In this document: one piece after another, positions 52,238-61,058 of the stretch
Position numbering within the stretch: position 1 is the first letter of the stretch
Layout of the letters: each line of letters opens with the position of its first letter
Assembly: GCA_963677395.2 (NCBI GenBank)
Contig: OY781965.2
Location: 1,798,001 to 1,862,000 of the forward strand
From: G963667975 sp963677395
GTDB taxonomy: Bacteria; Bacteroidota; Bacteroidia; Bacteroidales; G963667975
Length of the DNA: 64,000 bases
Direction: 5' to 3'
Program-made: the position numbers and the translations under genes
The notes under the pieces: generated by a model
Database searches by the model: none
What the model was told of the DNA's origin: nothing
What the model saw: the letters and a program-made list of their open reading frames with translations, nothing else

Positions 52238-53374
52238 TTCTACATAGTATTTTTTCTTTCATTGCCCCTTTGTTCATTTTCCCAGTACAAAGGCTCTAAT
52301 GCTGTGGCTAATCCCGGATTTGAAAATATTATTCAATGCCCGGATGATTATATGCAATTAAATAAAGCATTTAATTGGTGTGGGTTTAGTACAGAATTAT
52401 TTCATTCGTGTAATCCTAATATGGTGCCATATAATTTAGGAGGGTTTCAATACCCGCATACAGGAAATGCCTATGCCGGGTTTATTAGAGTTGGGTTTCA
52501 TAGTAGTAATAAATACAGGGAATTTATCCATAATAAACTAGCCCAGCCGTTGCAAAAGAAAAAATATTGTGTGGATTATTATTATTCTATCTCAGAATGG
52601 ACAACGGAGAATGGCACAACGTTTATTCCCGATAGTGTAGGCTTAATGTTTACGATTGATTCATTCCCTGATCAAACAACCTATACACCTCTTTTTCAAC
52701 CTCAGATAATTACTCAACTGGTAAATGATACCATAAACTGGATACATGCTTCGGCATTGTATGACGCCGCCGGGGGCGAAAAGTATATGACTATGGGAAG
52801 TAATAACGCAACCTACATTCCACCCGGTATATGGATTTACGGGGAATATATGCTTGTGGATGATTTTTCGGTATGTGAATGTAGTTTTGAGTTTAGTCTT
52901 GGAAACGATACCCTGCTTTGCCCCGGGGATAATATAACCTTACATGCCGGGTTACCCAATGCTGTATTTACATGGCAGGATGGCTCACAGGGAAACACCT
53001 ATAATGTTACACAGCCGGGTATTTACTGGGTAAAGGCTTATGTTCCCCAGTATAATTACACCAGTTATGATACTATCGTGGTATATGATGGCGATGCCGA
53101 CCATTGTGCTTTGCCACTGGAAGTTCCCAATGTAATTACCCCTAATAATGACGGGGCAAATGATCGTCTTGTGATTACCAACAGTAATTACTGGGATATA
53201 AACCTGATGATCTACAACCGCTGGGGAAACTTAATTTATCAGAATGCAAACTACCAAAATGATTTTGATTGTAATGGCTGTGGTGAAAGTGTTTACTTTT
53301 ATGTTTTACAGGCTACCGCCAAACGTAGTGGTCGGAAAATAGAAAAGACCGGAACGGTAACGGTGTTACGATAA
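52226..53374 (+). CDS. T9SS type B secreted protein (382 aa)
   Basis: A signal peptide (KWFFYIVFFLSLPLCSFSQ, residues 2-20) is followed by a jelly-roll-like domain at about 25-230 (NPGFENIIQCPDDYMQLNKA, FIRVGFHSSNKYREF, CVDYYYSISEWT, YMLVDDFSVCEC), then an Ig-like stretch (TLLCPGDNITLHAG) and the type B sorting domain at about 295-382 (VPNVITPNNDGANDRLVI, IYNRWGNLIYQN). It is probably a surface-exposed binding protein. It follows the 1374-aa gene by 39 bp and may form an operon with it. Its start region is duplicated near the island's right border. Confidence 0.85.
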   Translation: MKWFFYIVFFLSLPLCSFSQYKGSNAVANPGFENIIQCPDDYMQLNKAFNWCGFSTELFHSCNPNMVPYNLGGFQYPHTGNAYAGFIRVGFHSSNKYREFIHNKLAQPLQKKKYCVDYYYSISEWTTENGTTFIPDSVGLMFTIDSFPDQTTYTPLFQPQIITQLVNDTINWIHASALYDAAGGEKYMTMGSNNATYIPPGIWIYGEYMLVDDFSVCECSFEFSLGNDTLLCPGDNITLHAGLPNAVFTWQDGSQGNTYNVTQPGIYWVKAYVPQYNYTSYDTIVVYDGDADHCALPLEVPNVITPNNDGANDRLVITNSNYWDINLMIYNRWGNLIYQNANYQNDFDCNGCGESVYFYVLQATAKRSGRKIEKTGTVTVLR

Positions 53375-53382
53375 TTTATTTC

Positions 53383-53602
53383 ACCTCACCCCCGCCTCTA
53401 CTTTCAAGAGAGGAGCTTACATAACAGCTAATTTTAGTGTCAGTCTCATTGAGTAAAGAAGTAAAAAGCAAAAGATTCTATTCTAACTTCATTTCACGTT
53501 TTGCCCATTTCTGTTTTTCTTCTAAAACAAAGCTGAAATACAACAATTTACCCGTGCTTCACACCCTTTCTCCTGCCAGGAGAAAGGGCAGGGGAATGAG
53601 GT
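53383..53602. repeat. REP-like palindrome pair in opposite orientation (REPIN-like)
   Basis: The first element starts ACCTCACCCCCGCC at 53383 and holds CCTCT/AGAGG. The second, around the perfect palindrome CCCTTTCTCCTG-C-CAGGAGAAAGGG (53564-53588), ends GGGGAATGAGGT at 53602, the inverse of the first one's start. Two inverted REP-like units with a spacer match the REPIN pattern of genome-wide repeats. Confidence 0.5.
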
Positions 53603-53613
53603 CGTATTGCAAA

Positions 53614-53644
53614 TGCACCCCCTTAACACCAAATGAAGTGGTTT
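53614..53644 (+). repeat. Second copy of the T9SS gene-start repeat
   Basis: Matches 52207-52237 at 29 of 31 positions, including ACCAAATGAAGTGGTTT with the ATG. The reading frame after it diverges at once, and six bases later the copy of the GH26 gene end begins. It is probably the remnant of a deleted tandem copy of the 382-aa gene. Confidence 0.7.
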
Positions 53645-53649
53645 ATTCC

Positions 53650-53676
53650 AATCATGCAGCATCTCAAAAGTAAATA
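53650..53676 (+). repeat. Right copy of the 27-bp direct repeat (attR-like)
   Basis: Identical to 45021-45047. It encodes the same NHAASQK-stop ending as the GH26 gene but has no GH26 sequence before it. Confidence 0.8.
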
Positions 53677-53697
53677 TTTGTATTTGCCTTTGATTGC

Positions 53698-54963
53698 TTA
53701 TCGGATATGATTTGGTTTTACTTTATGTTTCTTGTTTTCGGGAAGTAATAGTTGACGGACATTTCCCAAATTACCATCATTAGGAGCCGGATTGAGTTTA
53801 AGAATTTTGCAGATCAGATTATAAATTTCGATGTTCTGCATGGCATTGGCTACGTACCCTTTTTGGAAAGCAGGTCCATAAGCGTAAAAAATCCCATACA
53901 TGTCGCTGTTTGTAGGATCATAACCATGAGTACCTTTTCCAATGGGTTTATCGTTACGCCATTTCATACTCCATGCGCTATCGGCAACAATTACAATATC
54001 TCCTATACGGTAGTTTGTTCCGTAATGCAGATAGACTGGAACATTCTGTTTTTTCCACGCCCTCAAATGTTTTGCCTTTTGTAGCCCTGTAATAACAGAA
54101 TCGATAAATTGAGGATAAGGTGTGAAGTTGTATTGTGGATTATGACCGTTGCTGAATTGTATCCATTCTTTTTTGATGTAGTCGTCGAAAAATTCGGTTT
54201 TTTCTTCAGAAAGTAAGCTCATTCCGTGATCGGAAACGATGATAATATTGATTTTATCAGCCAAAGGGTGTGATTTTATTTTGGCAAAGAAAGCGCCAAC
54301 CAAACTGTCGAGAGAATAAATCATTTTGTTTGCTTCGGAGCTGTATGGGCCAAAGTCATGCGTTACTTCATCGGGTTCAGGAATATACCAGGTTATCAAA
54401 TGAGGACGCTTGCTTTCAGGCAGGTCTAACCAGCTTAATACGCTGTCTAATCGTTGATTGTAAGGAAATGTATGATCATATTTTTTCCAGATTGAAGGCT
54501 GAATATTCTGAATAGGGGCTTCGGTACCTACCCAAAAATAGGAAGCTGATTTCACTCCTTGTTTTTCAGCCGTTACCCAAATAGGCTCTCCTCCATAAAA
54601 TTTACCGTTTTCCACAGCTTTCCGATTTCCTATACTATATTTTGCTTTTAGTACCGAGTCGTAAAAGTTATTCTGAACTAAACCGTGATGGTCGGGATAC
54701 AAACCTGTTGCAATTGAGTAATGGTTAGGAAAAGTTACAGATGGGAAGCATGGTATTAGTGCCTTACACGTCACTCCTTCGGACGCAATAGCTTTCAGGT
54801 TTTTTAAGTTGAGTTTTTCTGCATAATCCCATCGGAATGCATCCATCGAGAGCATGATTACATAAGGATGATCTGTTTGCCTGGGCTTTTGTGCTATATT
54901 TTTGAATGGTACTCCAAAAGTTAGAAAAACGAAAATAAAAACAACTATTTTGAATGATTTCAT
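53698..54963 (-). CDS. Secreted nucleotide pyrophosphatase/phosphodiesterase-like enzyme
   Basis: A 421-aa alkaline-phosphatase-superfamily enzyme exported by a signal peptide (IVVFIFVFLTFGVPFKNIAQ). The metal Asp is in YVIMLSMDAFRWDY near residue 41, the nucleophile Thr in PSVTFPNHYSIATGLYPDHHG at about 82-102, and further metal ligands in DEVTHDFGPYS and IIIVSDHGMSLL. This is the NPP-type pattern: hydrolysis of nucleotide or lipid phosphodiesters in the periplasm. It converges with the island border and is probably transcribed alone. The substrate is not determined. Confidence 0.9.
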   Translation of the reverse strand: MKSFKIVVFIFVFLTFGVPFKNIAQKPRQTDHPYVIMLSMDAFRWDYAEKLNLKNLKAIASEGVTCKALIPCFPSVTFPNHYSIATGLYPDHHGLVQNNFYDSVLKAKYSIGNRKAVENGKFYGGEPIWVTAEKQGVKSASYFWVGTEAPIQNIQPSIWKKYDHTFPYNQRLDSVLSWLDLPESKRPHLITWYIPEPDEVTHDFGPYSSEANKMIYSLDSLVGAFFAKIKSHPLADKINIIIVSDHGMSLLSEEKTEFFDDYIKKEWIQFSNGHNPQYNFTPYPQFIDSVITGLQKAKHLRAWKKQNVPVYLHYGTNYRIGDIVIVADSAWSMKWRNDKPIGKGTHGYDPTNSDMYGIFYAYGPAFQKGYVANAMQNIEIYNLICKILKLNPAPNDGNLGNVRQLLLPENKKHKVKPNHIR

Positions 54964-55070
54964 AAATCATGAATATTAAAATTAGAATCTGCAAAAATAG
55001 CATCTGTAATAGCGAGAACAGAAAAAATGTATTAATATAAGAAGTGAATTTATTCTGGTAAAATTCAGAA

Positions 55071-55103
55071 TAAAGAAAGTCCCTTTCCGAGGGACTTTCT
55101 TTA
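55071..55103 (-). terminator. Terminator of the TonB receptor gene
   Basis: A perfect 14-bp stem, arms 55071-55084 and 55090-55103 (AAAGAAAGTCCCT with AGGGACTTTCTTT), 5-nt loop. It lies 15 bp after the minus-strand stop at 55119. Confidence 0.8.
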
Positions 55104-55118
55104 AATTTAAATGGTGAA

Positions 55119-58100
55119 TCAGAATATATATTTAACACCGAATTGAGCAAACCAACGAGAACTTCCGATGCCGCTGTCGCTAACACTTTTTACATCTGTA
55201 TTGCTGGTCTTACGAAATGTAAACTCAGGAGTTGTTCCATCCGCTTTATATCCTTCAAATTTAATTAAAGGATAATATCCATTGGTAATGTAGTATTTAC
55301 GACCCCAATCGCTGTTAAGCAGATTTCCGATGTTGAAGATGTCAAACGAAAGTTGAATGGTATTTTTCTTGCCTTTAACAAACACGAAAAAATCCTGCAT
55401 TACTTTGAAATCGAAAGTATGTTCGAATGGCATACGGGCACCGTTACGTTCAGCATACTGACCTTTGCGATTTTTCAGATAGTCATCATTATTAATGAAT
55501 TGTTCCAATTGTGTCCATTGTTCAGCGGCAGTGTATGTATGTCCGTTAGCAGTATAAGTTCTGAAATTGATTTCAGAAGCACTTGCTGGTACGTAAATCA
55601 AATCCTGAGGATTGTATCTGTCTTGATTTGATATGTCGTATCCTGAAGCGTTTGCTTCGTACACATAAGAGTAACGACTTCCTGATTGCCCATTGTAATA
55701 CAGTGAAACAGAAGTTGCGAAGAATTTTTTGTATTCTTTACGATAGGATATGTATGCAACAATACGGGAACCAAGATCGAAGTTCGAAAAAGCCAGATCA
55801 AGATCATTTCGGCCTCTTACATTTGGCATATAACGCCATTGTGAGGAGTTTTGCGATGAAGTGCCATCGATCAGACCTTTTGAGTGCCCTAGTGTATAAG
55901 CGATACTTCCGGAGAATCCTTTATCATTTGGTTTCTGAATCTGGATAGTTGCATTATAGCTATAGCCTTCGTTTGTGTTGCTTGCAAGATAAATACCAGT
56001 ATAAGTGTTTTCGATCAGGTTTGGAGAACTTCCTCCCTGGAAGATTGGACGGTTATCAGGGGTTCCGGTAAGTTTTTTAACGGAAGGCTTGATATTAACA
56101 TTTTCGTACAGAATATTATTCAATGTTTTAGTATACATCAATTCAGCTGTAGCGATTAAGCCCCACCACGGAAGTTTTTGGTCAACAGCCATGCTTGTAC
56201 GTAAAACCTGAGGAAATTTGAAGTCTTTGGAGAAGAGATTTAACTCGCCGGATGGTTTTTTGATTGTAATATTGAAGTCTTGTGCCGTATATTGATCATT
56301 CCAATTGGGACGGAGTTGGGCACTTTGATTGGAAATCCCTCCGATAATCATGCCACAGTTAGTGTAAGCGCCTGCAGGCCAAACCAGTGGAACACGACTT
56401 GTGAAAATGCCAATTCCTCCACGTAGTTGGGTTTTGTTATTTCCGAATACATCATAGTTAAATCCAACACGGGGGGAGATCATCAGTTGCGATTTTGGCA
56501 TTTTCCCTGATTGAGCCCCTTTTAAATCATATCCAGCTGCGGTGATTTTTGTGATGGTAGAATCAAAATTATTGATAGCAATCGGATTGTCATTAAACAT
56601 AGGGATATCTAAGCGGATACCTCCGGTTATTTTCAATTTATTATTCACATCATATTCGTCTTGAACATAGAAACCAAGTTGCATTGCTTTGAAATCGGCA
56701 GCAGCAGCAGTACCATCCCCAGTAATATCATCAACCAAAGAATAGCTTCTGCTGTAAGTTGCATTATTATTTTGCAAAAATGCTAAAACACTGCTATAGT
56801 TATAATTTCCGTAATTGTCGCGGATATACAGGTTGTACATTTTGTAAAACTCATTGTGAGTACCTACTGTAATCGTATGTTTTCCTTTATAGATTTCAAA
56901 GTTGTCAGTAATCGTAAATACATCTTGATTTAACTGGTTTGCAGAGGAATAACGTTCACTGCCAAAGATGATACTACCGGAACCGTCGGTGATTTTGATA
57001 AACGGGAAACGGTCTCCCATTTGATTACGGTCATCGCGTACAGTTGTGTAACCGGTTATAAAGCTGTTGGAGTATTTGTTTCCGAAAGAACTCTTTAATT
57101 CTAAGGATGTTGAGTTTGTTATTGATTCAAAGTTAACCCAGTTATTATAGAAAACAATCTGATTTGTGGATGAACGATCGTAAGGATAAATGGAAACACC
57201 TTTGGTATATGAATGACGCAATGTTAACCGATGATTCTTGTTAATGTTGTAATCGAAGCGAATAAGAAATTTATCGCTATTTGTTTCACGAACAGGGTTT
57301 TCGAAGGTGCCTGGGTCATATTTGTAAACTTCTTTTAACCGACTGATAACCATGTTTAAACTATCGCGTTTGTTTTTCATATTTCCGGTATAGGAACCAA
57401 AATCATATGGATTTGGAGTTTCATCACGTTGTTGTTCTACATTAAAGAAGAAGAAGAGTTTATTTTTGATGATTGGGCCGCCAACTGTAACTCCATACGT
57501 TTTAGCAGTAAATGGATCCAGCTTTTTACGAAGAGTGTCTGGCGATTTTCCTGCGAAGTTTTCGTTACGGAGATAATAATATGCACTTCCGTGATATTCG
57601 TTGGTACCACTCTTGGTTACAGCATTGATTCCTGCTCCTGAAAATCCTCCGAGTTTTACATCGTAAGGAGCTACTGCAATTTGAAATTGTTCAATAGCAT
57701 CAATTGAGATGGGTGCAATCCCAGTTTGCCCGCCATTGGTTCCAGAGGAAGTTAGTCCGAAAACATCATTGTTTACAGCACCGTCAATAAAAATGGAATT
57801 GTAACGGTTATTTACGCCAGCTACAGAAACACCACCTCCCACTAGTGATGCTTGTGGGGTAAGTTTGGTGAAGTCCTGTAAATCGCGAGTGATTGTAGGC
57901 ATTGTATTAATTTCATTACTGCCTACATACGTTTCTGCACCAGTTCTGTTCCCGTCGAAAATATCGTTTTTCTTTGCCGAAATTTCAACACCTTGAATAG
58001 AAACTGCTTGTTCTTTTAGGTTTACATTTAATTTGAATGTCTGTCCCAAAGAGAGGTACGCATCGTTTTTCTCGAAGTTGCCATATCCAACAAAAGTAAC

Positions 58101-58349
58101 CGTTATGTTGTAAGGTCCTCCAATATTCATGTTGGAAATTCTGAAATTGCCATTTGCATCGGTTGTGGTTCCGAATTTTGAACCTGTTGGTTGATGGATT
58201 GCAACAACGGTAGCTCCAGGCAAGGTTTCTCCTTTCGATCCGTAAACAACTCCGTTCATGCTTGAAGTTGTTATTTGCGCTTTAACCATCAGTGATGGGA
58301 TCATGATGAAATTTATAATCACCACGAGTAAAAAGGTAAATTTTTTCAT
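55119..58349 (-). CDS. Oar-like TonB-dependent receptor
   Basis: A 1076-aa outer-membrane receptor. After the signal peptide (LLVVIINFIMIPSLMVKAQ) comes a carboxypeptidase-regulatory-like domain at about 25-115 (MNGVVYGSKGETLPGATVVAI, GTTTDANGNFRI), then a plug with EINTMPTITRDLQDFTKLTPQAS and a large barrel ending in an aromatic (FGVKYIF). The pattern matches Oar-type receptors of Bacteroidota and myxobacteria rather than SusC. No SusD-like partner lies next to it, so uptake of a sugar is not indicated. A strong terminator follows. Confidence 0.92.
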   Translation of the reverse strand: MKKFTFLLVVIINFIMIPSLMVKAQITTSSMNGVVYGSKGETLPGATVVAIHQPTGSKFGTTTDANGNFRISNMNIGGPYNITVTFVGYGNFEKNDAYLSLGQTFKLNVNLKEQAVSIQGVEISAKKNDIFDGNRTGAETYVGSNEINTMPTITRDLQDFTKLTPQASLVGGGVSVAGVNNRYNSIFIDGAVNNDVFGLTSSGTNGGQTGIAPISIDAIEQFQIAVAPYDVKLGGFSGAGINAVTKSGTNEYHGSAYYYLRNENFAGKSPDTLRKKLDPFTAKTYGVTVGGPIIKNKLFFFFNVEQQRDETPNPYDFGSYTGNMKNKRDSLNMVISRLKEVYKYDPGTFENPVRETNSDKFLIRFDYNINKNHRLTLRHSYTKGVSIYPYDRSSTNQIVFYNNWVNFESITNSTSLELKSSFGNKYSNSFITGYTTVRDDRNQMGDRFPFIKITDGSGSIIFGSERYSSANQLNQDVFTITDNFEIYKGKHTITVGTHNEFYKMYNLYIRDNYGNYNYSSVLAFLQNNNATYSRSYSLVDDITGDGTAAAADFKAMQLGFYVQDEYDVNNKLKITGGIRLDIPMFNDNPIAINNFDSTITKITAAGYDLKGAQSGKMPKSQLMISPRVGFNYDVFGNNKTQLRGGIGIFTSRVPLVWPAGAYTNCGMIIGGISNQSAQLRPNWNDQYTAQDFNITIKKPSGELNLFSKDFKFPQVLRTSMAVDQKLPWWGLIATAELMYTKTLNNILYENVNIKPSVKKLTGTPDNRPIFQGGSSPNLIENTYTGIYLASNTNEGYSYNATIQIQKPNDKGFSGSIAYTLGHSKGLIDGTSSQNSSQWRYMPNVRGRNDLDLAFSNFDLGSRIVAYISYRKEYKKFFATSVSLYYNGQSGSRYSYVYEANASGYDISNQDRYNPQDLIYVPASASEINFRTYTANGHTYTAAEQWTQLEQFINNDDYLKNRKGQYAERNGARMPFEHTFDFKVMQDFFVFVKGKKNTIQLSFDIFNIGNLLNSDWGRKYYITNGYYPLIKFEGYKADGTTPEFTFRKTSNTDVKSVSDSGIGSSRWFAQFGVKYIF

Positions 58350-58682
58350 AGGCTAAATATTTTGTTTATTCAATTCAAAATAAAAGCATTTGAAGGAGAT
58401 AATCAATACCAAATCATTAATTTAACATTAATAGTTATTAACATTTATCGCACACACTGTTGATATAACAGATTATGAATCGGCTCTTAAAATCTGAATA
58501 TAGCCCATGATCACCAATTGTACGAAGAAAATCTGATATGGGTTAGCATAAAAATACAGTGTATAAATCATCCTTAAAAAAGGGTAACTGGGGGGCAAAA
58601 ACAGAAAGCTTATCTATTTATATTGGCTATCGCTTTTCCCCAAATTACTTTTACCTTGTGAAAATTTAAGAAGAAAGTCGAA
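58350..58682. other. Divergent promoter region
   Basis: 333 bp between the minus-strand TonB receptor gene and the plus-strand small T9SS gene. It must contain both promoters. A small perfect inverted repeat, CTGTT-GATAT-AACAG (58457-58471), lies in the middle. No gene is seen. Confidence 0.45.
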
Positions 58683-59204
58683 ATGAGAGAAAGAATCACA
58701 TATAGCATATTCATCGTTTTTGCCATTTTGATATTTCCTCATATTATAAATGCACAAAGCTTACCAGGCAAAATGTATTTATCTTCGGATGGAAGAATGT
58801 TAAAAAGGGGAGGACTGCAGAATTCCGGATTATGTGATTTTTCGCTACAATTGGCGGATCCTGTTTCAGGGACACAAAATGCTTATACCGATGTGTCTGA
58901 TGAAATGAATTCGTTTGTAATACAAACGCAGAAATTTGCAATTTTCAATACACGTATTGTTGTGAACGAAATGCAAATGAATACCAAATTGCAGATCTTC
59001 CCAAATCCAGCTAATGGATATATAAACATTGGAATTTTAAATTATAAAGAAAACACTGAACTCAACATCTATGACTTTTCAGAACGGGGGATTATTCATA
59101 GTGCTATTCCCGAAAATGAAAAAAGAGTAGATGTAAGTTCATTTAACCCAGGGGTTTGTTTCACTAGAATCGGAATACTTGCAAAAAAGCTAATCGTAGT
59201 GTAA
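58683..59204 (+). CDS. Small T9SS type A protein
   Basis: A 173-aa exported protein: a signal peptide (ITYSIFIVFAILIFPHIINAQ), a short middle part of about 75 residues with no recognised domain, and a type A sorting domain that makes up nearly half of the protein (LQIFPNPANGYINIGILN, LNIYDFSERGIIHS, FNPGVCFTRIG, ending KKLIVV). The cargo is unusually short for this secretion system, so it may be a decayed or minimal surface protein. It is terminated before the VTC operon. Confidence 0.78.
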   Translation: MRERITYSIFIVFAILIFPHIINAQSLPGKMYLSSDGRMLKRGGLQNSGLCDFSLQLADPVSGTQNAYTDVSDEMNSFVIQTQKFAIFNTRIVVNEMQMNTKLQIFPNPANGYINIGILNYKENTELNIYDFSERGIIHSAIPENEKRVDVSSFNPGVCFTRIGILAKKLIVV

Positions 59205-59211
59205 ATCCCTT

Positions 59212-59262
59212 AAAAGCTGGTTCTTCCTCCTATCATGACACTCAACCTGGAACCAGCTTTTT
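59212..59262 (+). terminator. Terminator after the small T9SS gene
   Basis: AAAAGCTGGTTC (59212-59223) pairs with GAACCAGCTTTT (59250-59261), 12 bp perfect, 26-nt loop, followed by TT. It begins 8 bp after the stop. Confidence 0.7.
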
Positions 59263-59314
59263 AAAATTTTAAACGGAACCAATTGACGTGAATAATTTGG
59301 TAAACATTAAGAAA

Positions 59315-60067
59315 ATGAACGATTTATCCGAAATATTGTCAAGCATTGAAGGAATATCTCTCTCCGAAATGGATGGAGTGAAGCTTCTTGATCGAGTTGA
59401 TCGGAAATATATGTTCAATATTCGGTTGTTTCCGGAAATTCTCGAAGCGTTGAAGAATGATTACAAGATTCTGGATGTAAATGGAGTGCGGATGAATGGA
59501 TATGAAACACTTTATTTTGATACTCCGGAACTTAAAATGTATCTTGATCATCATAACGGCAGATTAAACAGATTTAAGGTCCGTATTCGCAGATATACCG
59601 AATCTGACCTTTGCTTTTTTGAAATTAAGCAGAAAAAAAATACGGGAAGGACCCTCAAATACAGAATTGTCAGGACGGACTTTAATGATCGGATTACGGA
59701 CGAAGAGTTGCAAATACTTCATCGTTTATTACCTGAAATGTGCACTTTAATTCCTGTAATGCAGGTGAATTATCGCCGTATTACCTTGGTAAACCGAAAG
59801 AGTGCTGAACGATTGACCTTTGATTTAGGGTTGACTTTTAGCAGAAAAGATCGAAAAACTTTCTACTCTGCAATTGTAATTGCAGAGGTAAAACAAAACC
59901 GTATGTCGGATTCTCCTTTTGTGCGCGTGATACATGCCATGCATATACATAAAGTATCATTAAGCAAGTATTGTCTGGGGATCATTAGTCTGTTTGATAC
60001 AGTAAGAAAAAATAATTTTTATACATATAATAGGAAATTAAATAAAATTAATCATGAGGGTAATTAG
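59315..60067 (+). CDS. VTC-domain polyphosphate polymerase-like protein
   Basis: A 250-aa cytosolic protein from the ATG at 59315; a GTG nine codons upstream (59288) is possible but weaker. The VTC/CYTH-like tunnel residues are visible as LLDRVDRKYMF, YETLYFDTPELKMYLDHHNGRLNRFKVRIRRY and CFFEIKQKKN, with paired basic and acidic residues on alternate strands. Related domains make polyphosphate from ATP in yeast VTC. In bacteria they usually pair with a DUF4956 membrane protein, as here: the following gene overlaps by 14 bp. Activity is inferred from the family. Confidence 0.83.
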   Translation: MNDLSEILSSIEGISLSEMDGVKLLDRVDRKYMFNIRLFPEILEALKNDYKILDVNGVRMNGYETLYFDTPELKMYLDHHNGRLNRFKVRIRRYTESDLCFFEIKQKKNTGRTLKYRIVRTDFNDRITDEELQILHRLLPEMCTLIPVMQVNYRRITLVNRKSAERLTFDLGLTFSRKDRKTFYSAIVIAEVKQNRMSDSPFVRVIHAMHIHKVSLSKYCLGIISLFDTVRKNNFYTYNRKLNKINHEGN

Positions 60068-60785
60068 AAATACAGTAAAAACGATTATTATCCCGGTAGT
60101 TATCATCATGTTCAGCGTTTTTGCTGAAAAGGCTGTAGCTACTACTCTTCTACAATCTGCTCAAGACAAGGTTACAACAGCAGTAGCAGTTCCCGCTGCT
60201 AAAAACATTGAAAAAATCGTAGATATTGATTCAACATTCATTATCCGATTGATAATTAACATGGCTTCTGTCATTTTACTTATCTTATGTATTTACTATC
60301 CAAATAACAAAGATCACGATTACATATTTGCCTACTTTATTTTTAATATTATAATTTTCCTGCTTACCTATTTAATGAACCAGGTGAAGATTTCGATGGG
60401 AGCTGCTTTTGGATTATTTGCTGTGTTTTCGATGCTTAGATATAGAACCGAAGGGATAACGATGAAAGATATGACCTATCTGTTTATTGTTATAGCCTTG
60501 GGTTTATTTAGTGCTCTCCGGCTTCAGTATTTTGAACTTGCGATTGTAAATGCAATTATTCTTTTAATAACATATTTACTGGATGGAAATCTGCTTACAA
60601 AACGAGAACATTCGCAATTAGTGATGTATGATAATACTGAAATGGTAAAACCCGAGTATCTGCCTAAGCTCCTTGAAGATTTGAAGGAGAGAACCGGGCT
60701 GAATATACACAGGGTGAAAATTCGTAAAATTGATTTTTTAAAAGATGAAACAACGTTAAGTATTTACTATTATGAGATTCATTAA
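60054..60785 (+). CDS. DUF4956 membrane protein
   Basis: A 243-aa inner-membrane protein. An N-terminal signal-like helix and about four membrane segments (IRLIINMASVILLILCIYY, YIFAYFIFNIIIFLLTYLM, MGAAFGLFAVFSMLRYR, YLFIVIALGLFSAL) precede a cytosolic C-terminal domain of about 75 residues. The GAAFGLFAVFSMLRYRTE stretch is typical of DUF4956. The family travels with VTC-domain proteins and may form the channel or partner of polyphosphate or polyanion export. Overlaps of 14 bp on each side indicate tight coupling. Confidence 0.85.
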   Translation: MRVIRNTVKTIIIPVVIIMFSVFAEKAVATTLLQSAQDKVTTAVAVPAAKNIEKIVDIDSTFIIRLIINMASVILLILCIYYPNNKDHDYIFAYFIFNIIIFLLTYLMNQVKISMGAAFGLFAVFSMLRYRTEGITMKDMTYLFIVIALGLFSALRLQYFELAIVNAIILLITYLLDGNLLTKREHSQLVMYDNTEMVKPEYLPKLLEDLKERTGLNIHRVKIRKIDFLKDETTLSIYYYEIH

Positions 60786-61047
60786 AGATGCCGCAATAAA
60801 TGAGAATGGATTAGTTTTTAATCCATTTACTGGGGATTCGTTTATCGTAAACGATATGGGGAGAACTATTATTGATTATCTGAAAAAGAATAGTTCTGTT
60901 GAAGAAATCCGCGATAAACTTTTCGAGCAATATGATGTGGAGCTTCGTATTTTGGAACGTGATATTTGTGATTTTCTGGAAAAGCTGAAGACATATCATT
61001 TGCTCGAACAGGAAAATGATAAGTATAAAGGATTTGAAATGGTTTGA
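60772..61047 (+). CDS. PqqD-like small protein
   Basis: A 91-aa cytosolic protein of PqqD type (RiPP recognition element fold): GLVFNPFTGDSFIVNDMGRTIIDYL, followed by SVEEIRDKLFEQYDVE and a helical C-terminus with DICDFLEKLKTYHLL. PqqD-like proteins bind leader peptides for radical-SAM or other maturases. No radical-SAM enzyme or precursor peptide is seen here. It overlaps the DUF4956 gene by 14 bp and precedes a T9SS protein, an unusual setting. Confidence 0.8.
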   Translation: MRFIKDAAINENGLVFNPFTGDSFIVNDMGRTIIDYLKKNSSVEEIRDKLFEQYDVELRILERDICDFLEKLKTYHLLEQENDKYKGFEMV

Positions 61048-61058
61048 TATTTAGGATT

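Larger units (their letters stand above)
45021..53676. mobile_element. Putative inserted island bounded by 27-bp direct repeats
   Basis: The segment between the two copies contains a tandem array, an unknown 324-aa gene, a hairpin-rich noncoding tract, two T9SS protein genes and REP-like palindromes. Removing it would join the GH26 stop to the 3' end of the minus-strand phosphodiesterase gene with about 24 bp between, a normal convergent spacing. By eye the T9SS genes inside use more C and G at third positions than those at 1851-6205. No integrase, relaxase or transposase is present, so the segment may have been moved in trans or may have lost its recombinase. Illegitimate recombination or a decayed GH26 duplication are alternatives. 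Confidence 0.5.
53375..53697. other. Island right border region
   Basis: 323 bp with two REP-like palindromes, a second copy of the start of the 382-aa gene, and the second copy of the GH26 gene end. An open frame at 53437-53673 is a chimera of these pieces and is not regarded as a gene. Confidence 0.6.

Noticed and set aside
53437..53673. Small gene ending in NHAASQK
   Set aside because: It is built from REP-like palindromes, a copied gene start and the copied end of the GH26 gene, so the open frame is a by-product of the repeats.
55583..55948. Plus-strand open frame of 121 codons opposite the TonB receptor
   Set aside because: It is a shadow of the receptor gene, with no signal or domain and no promoter.
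55119..58349. SusC-type receptor of a polysaccharide utilisation locus
   Set aside because: No SusD-like gene, no carbohydrate enzymes next to it, and the N-terminal layout is Oar-like.
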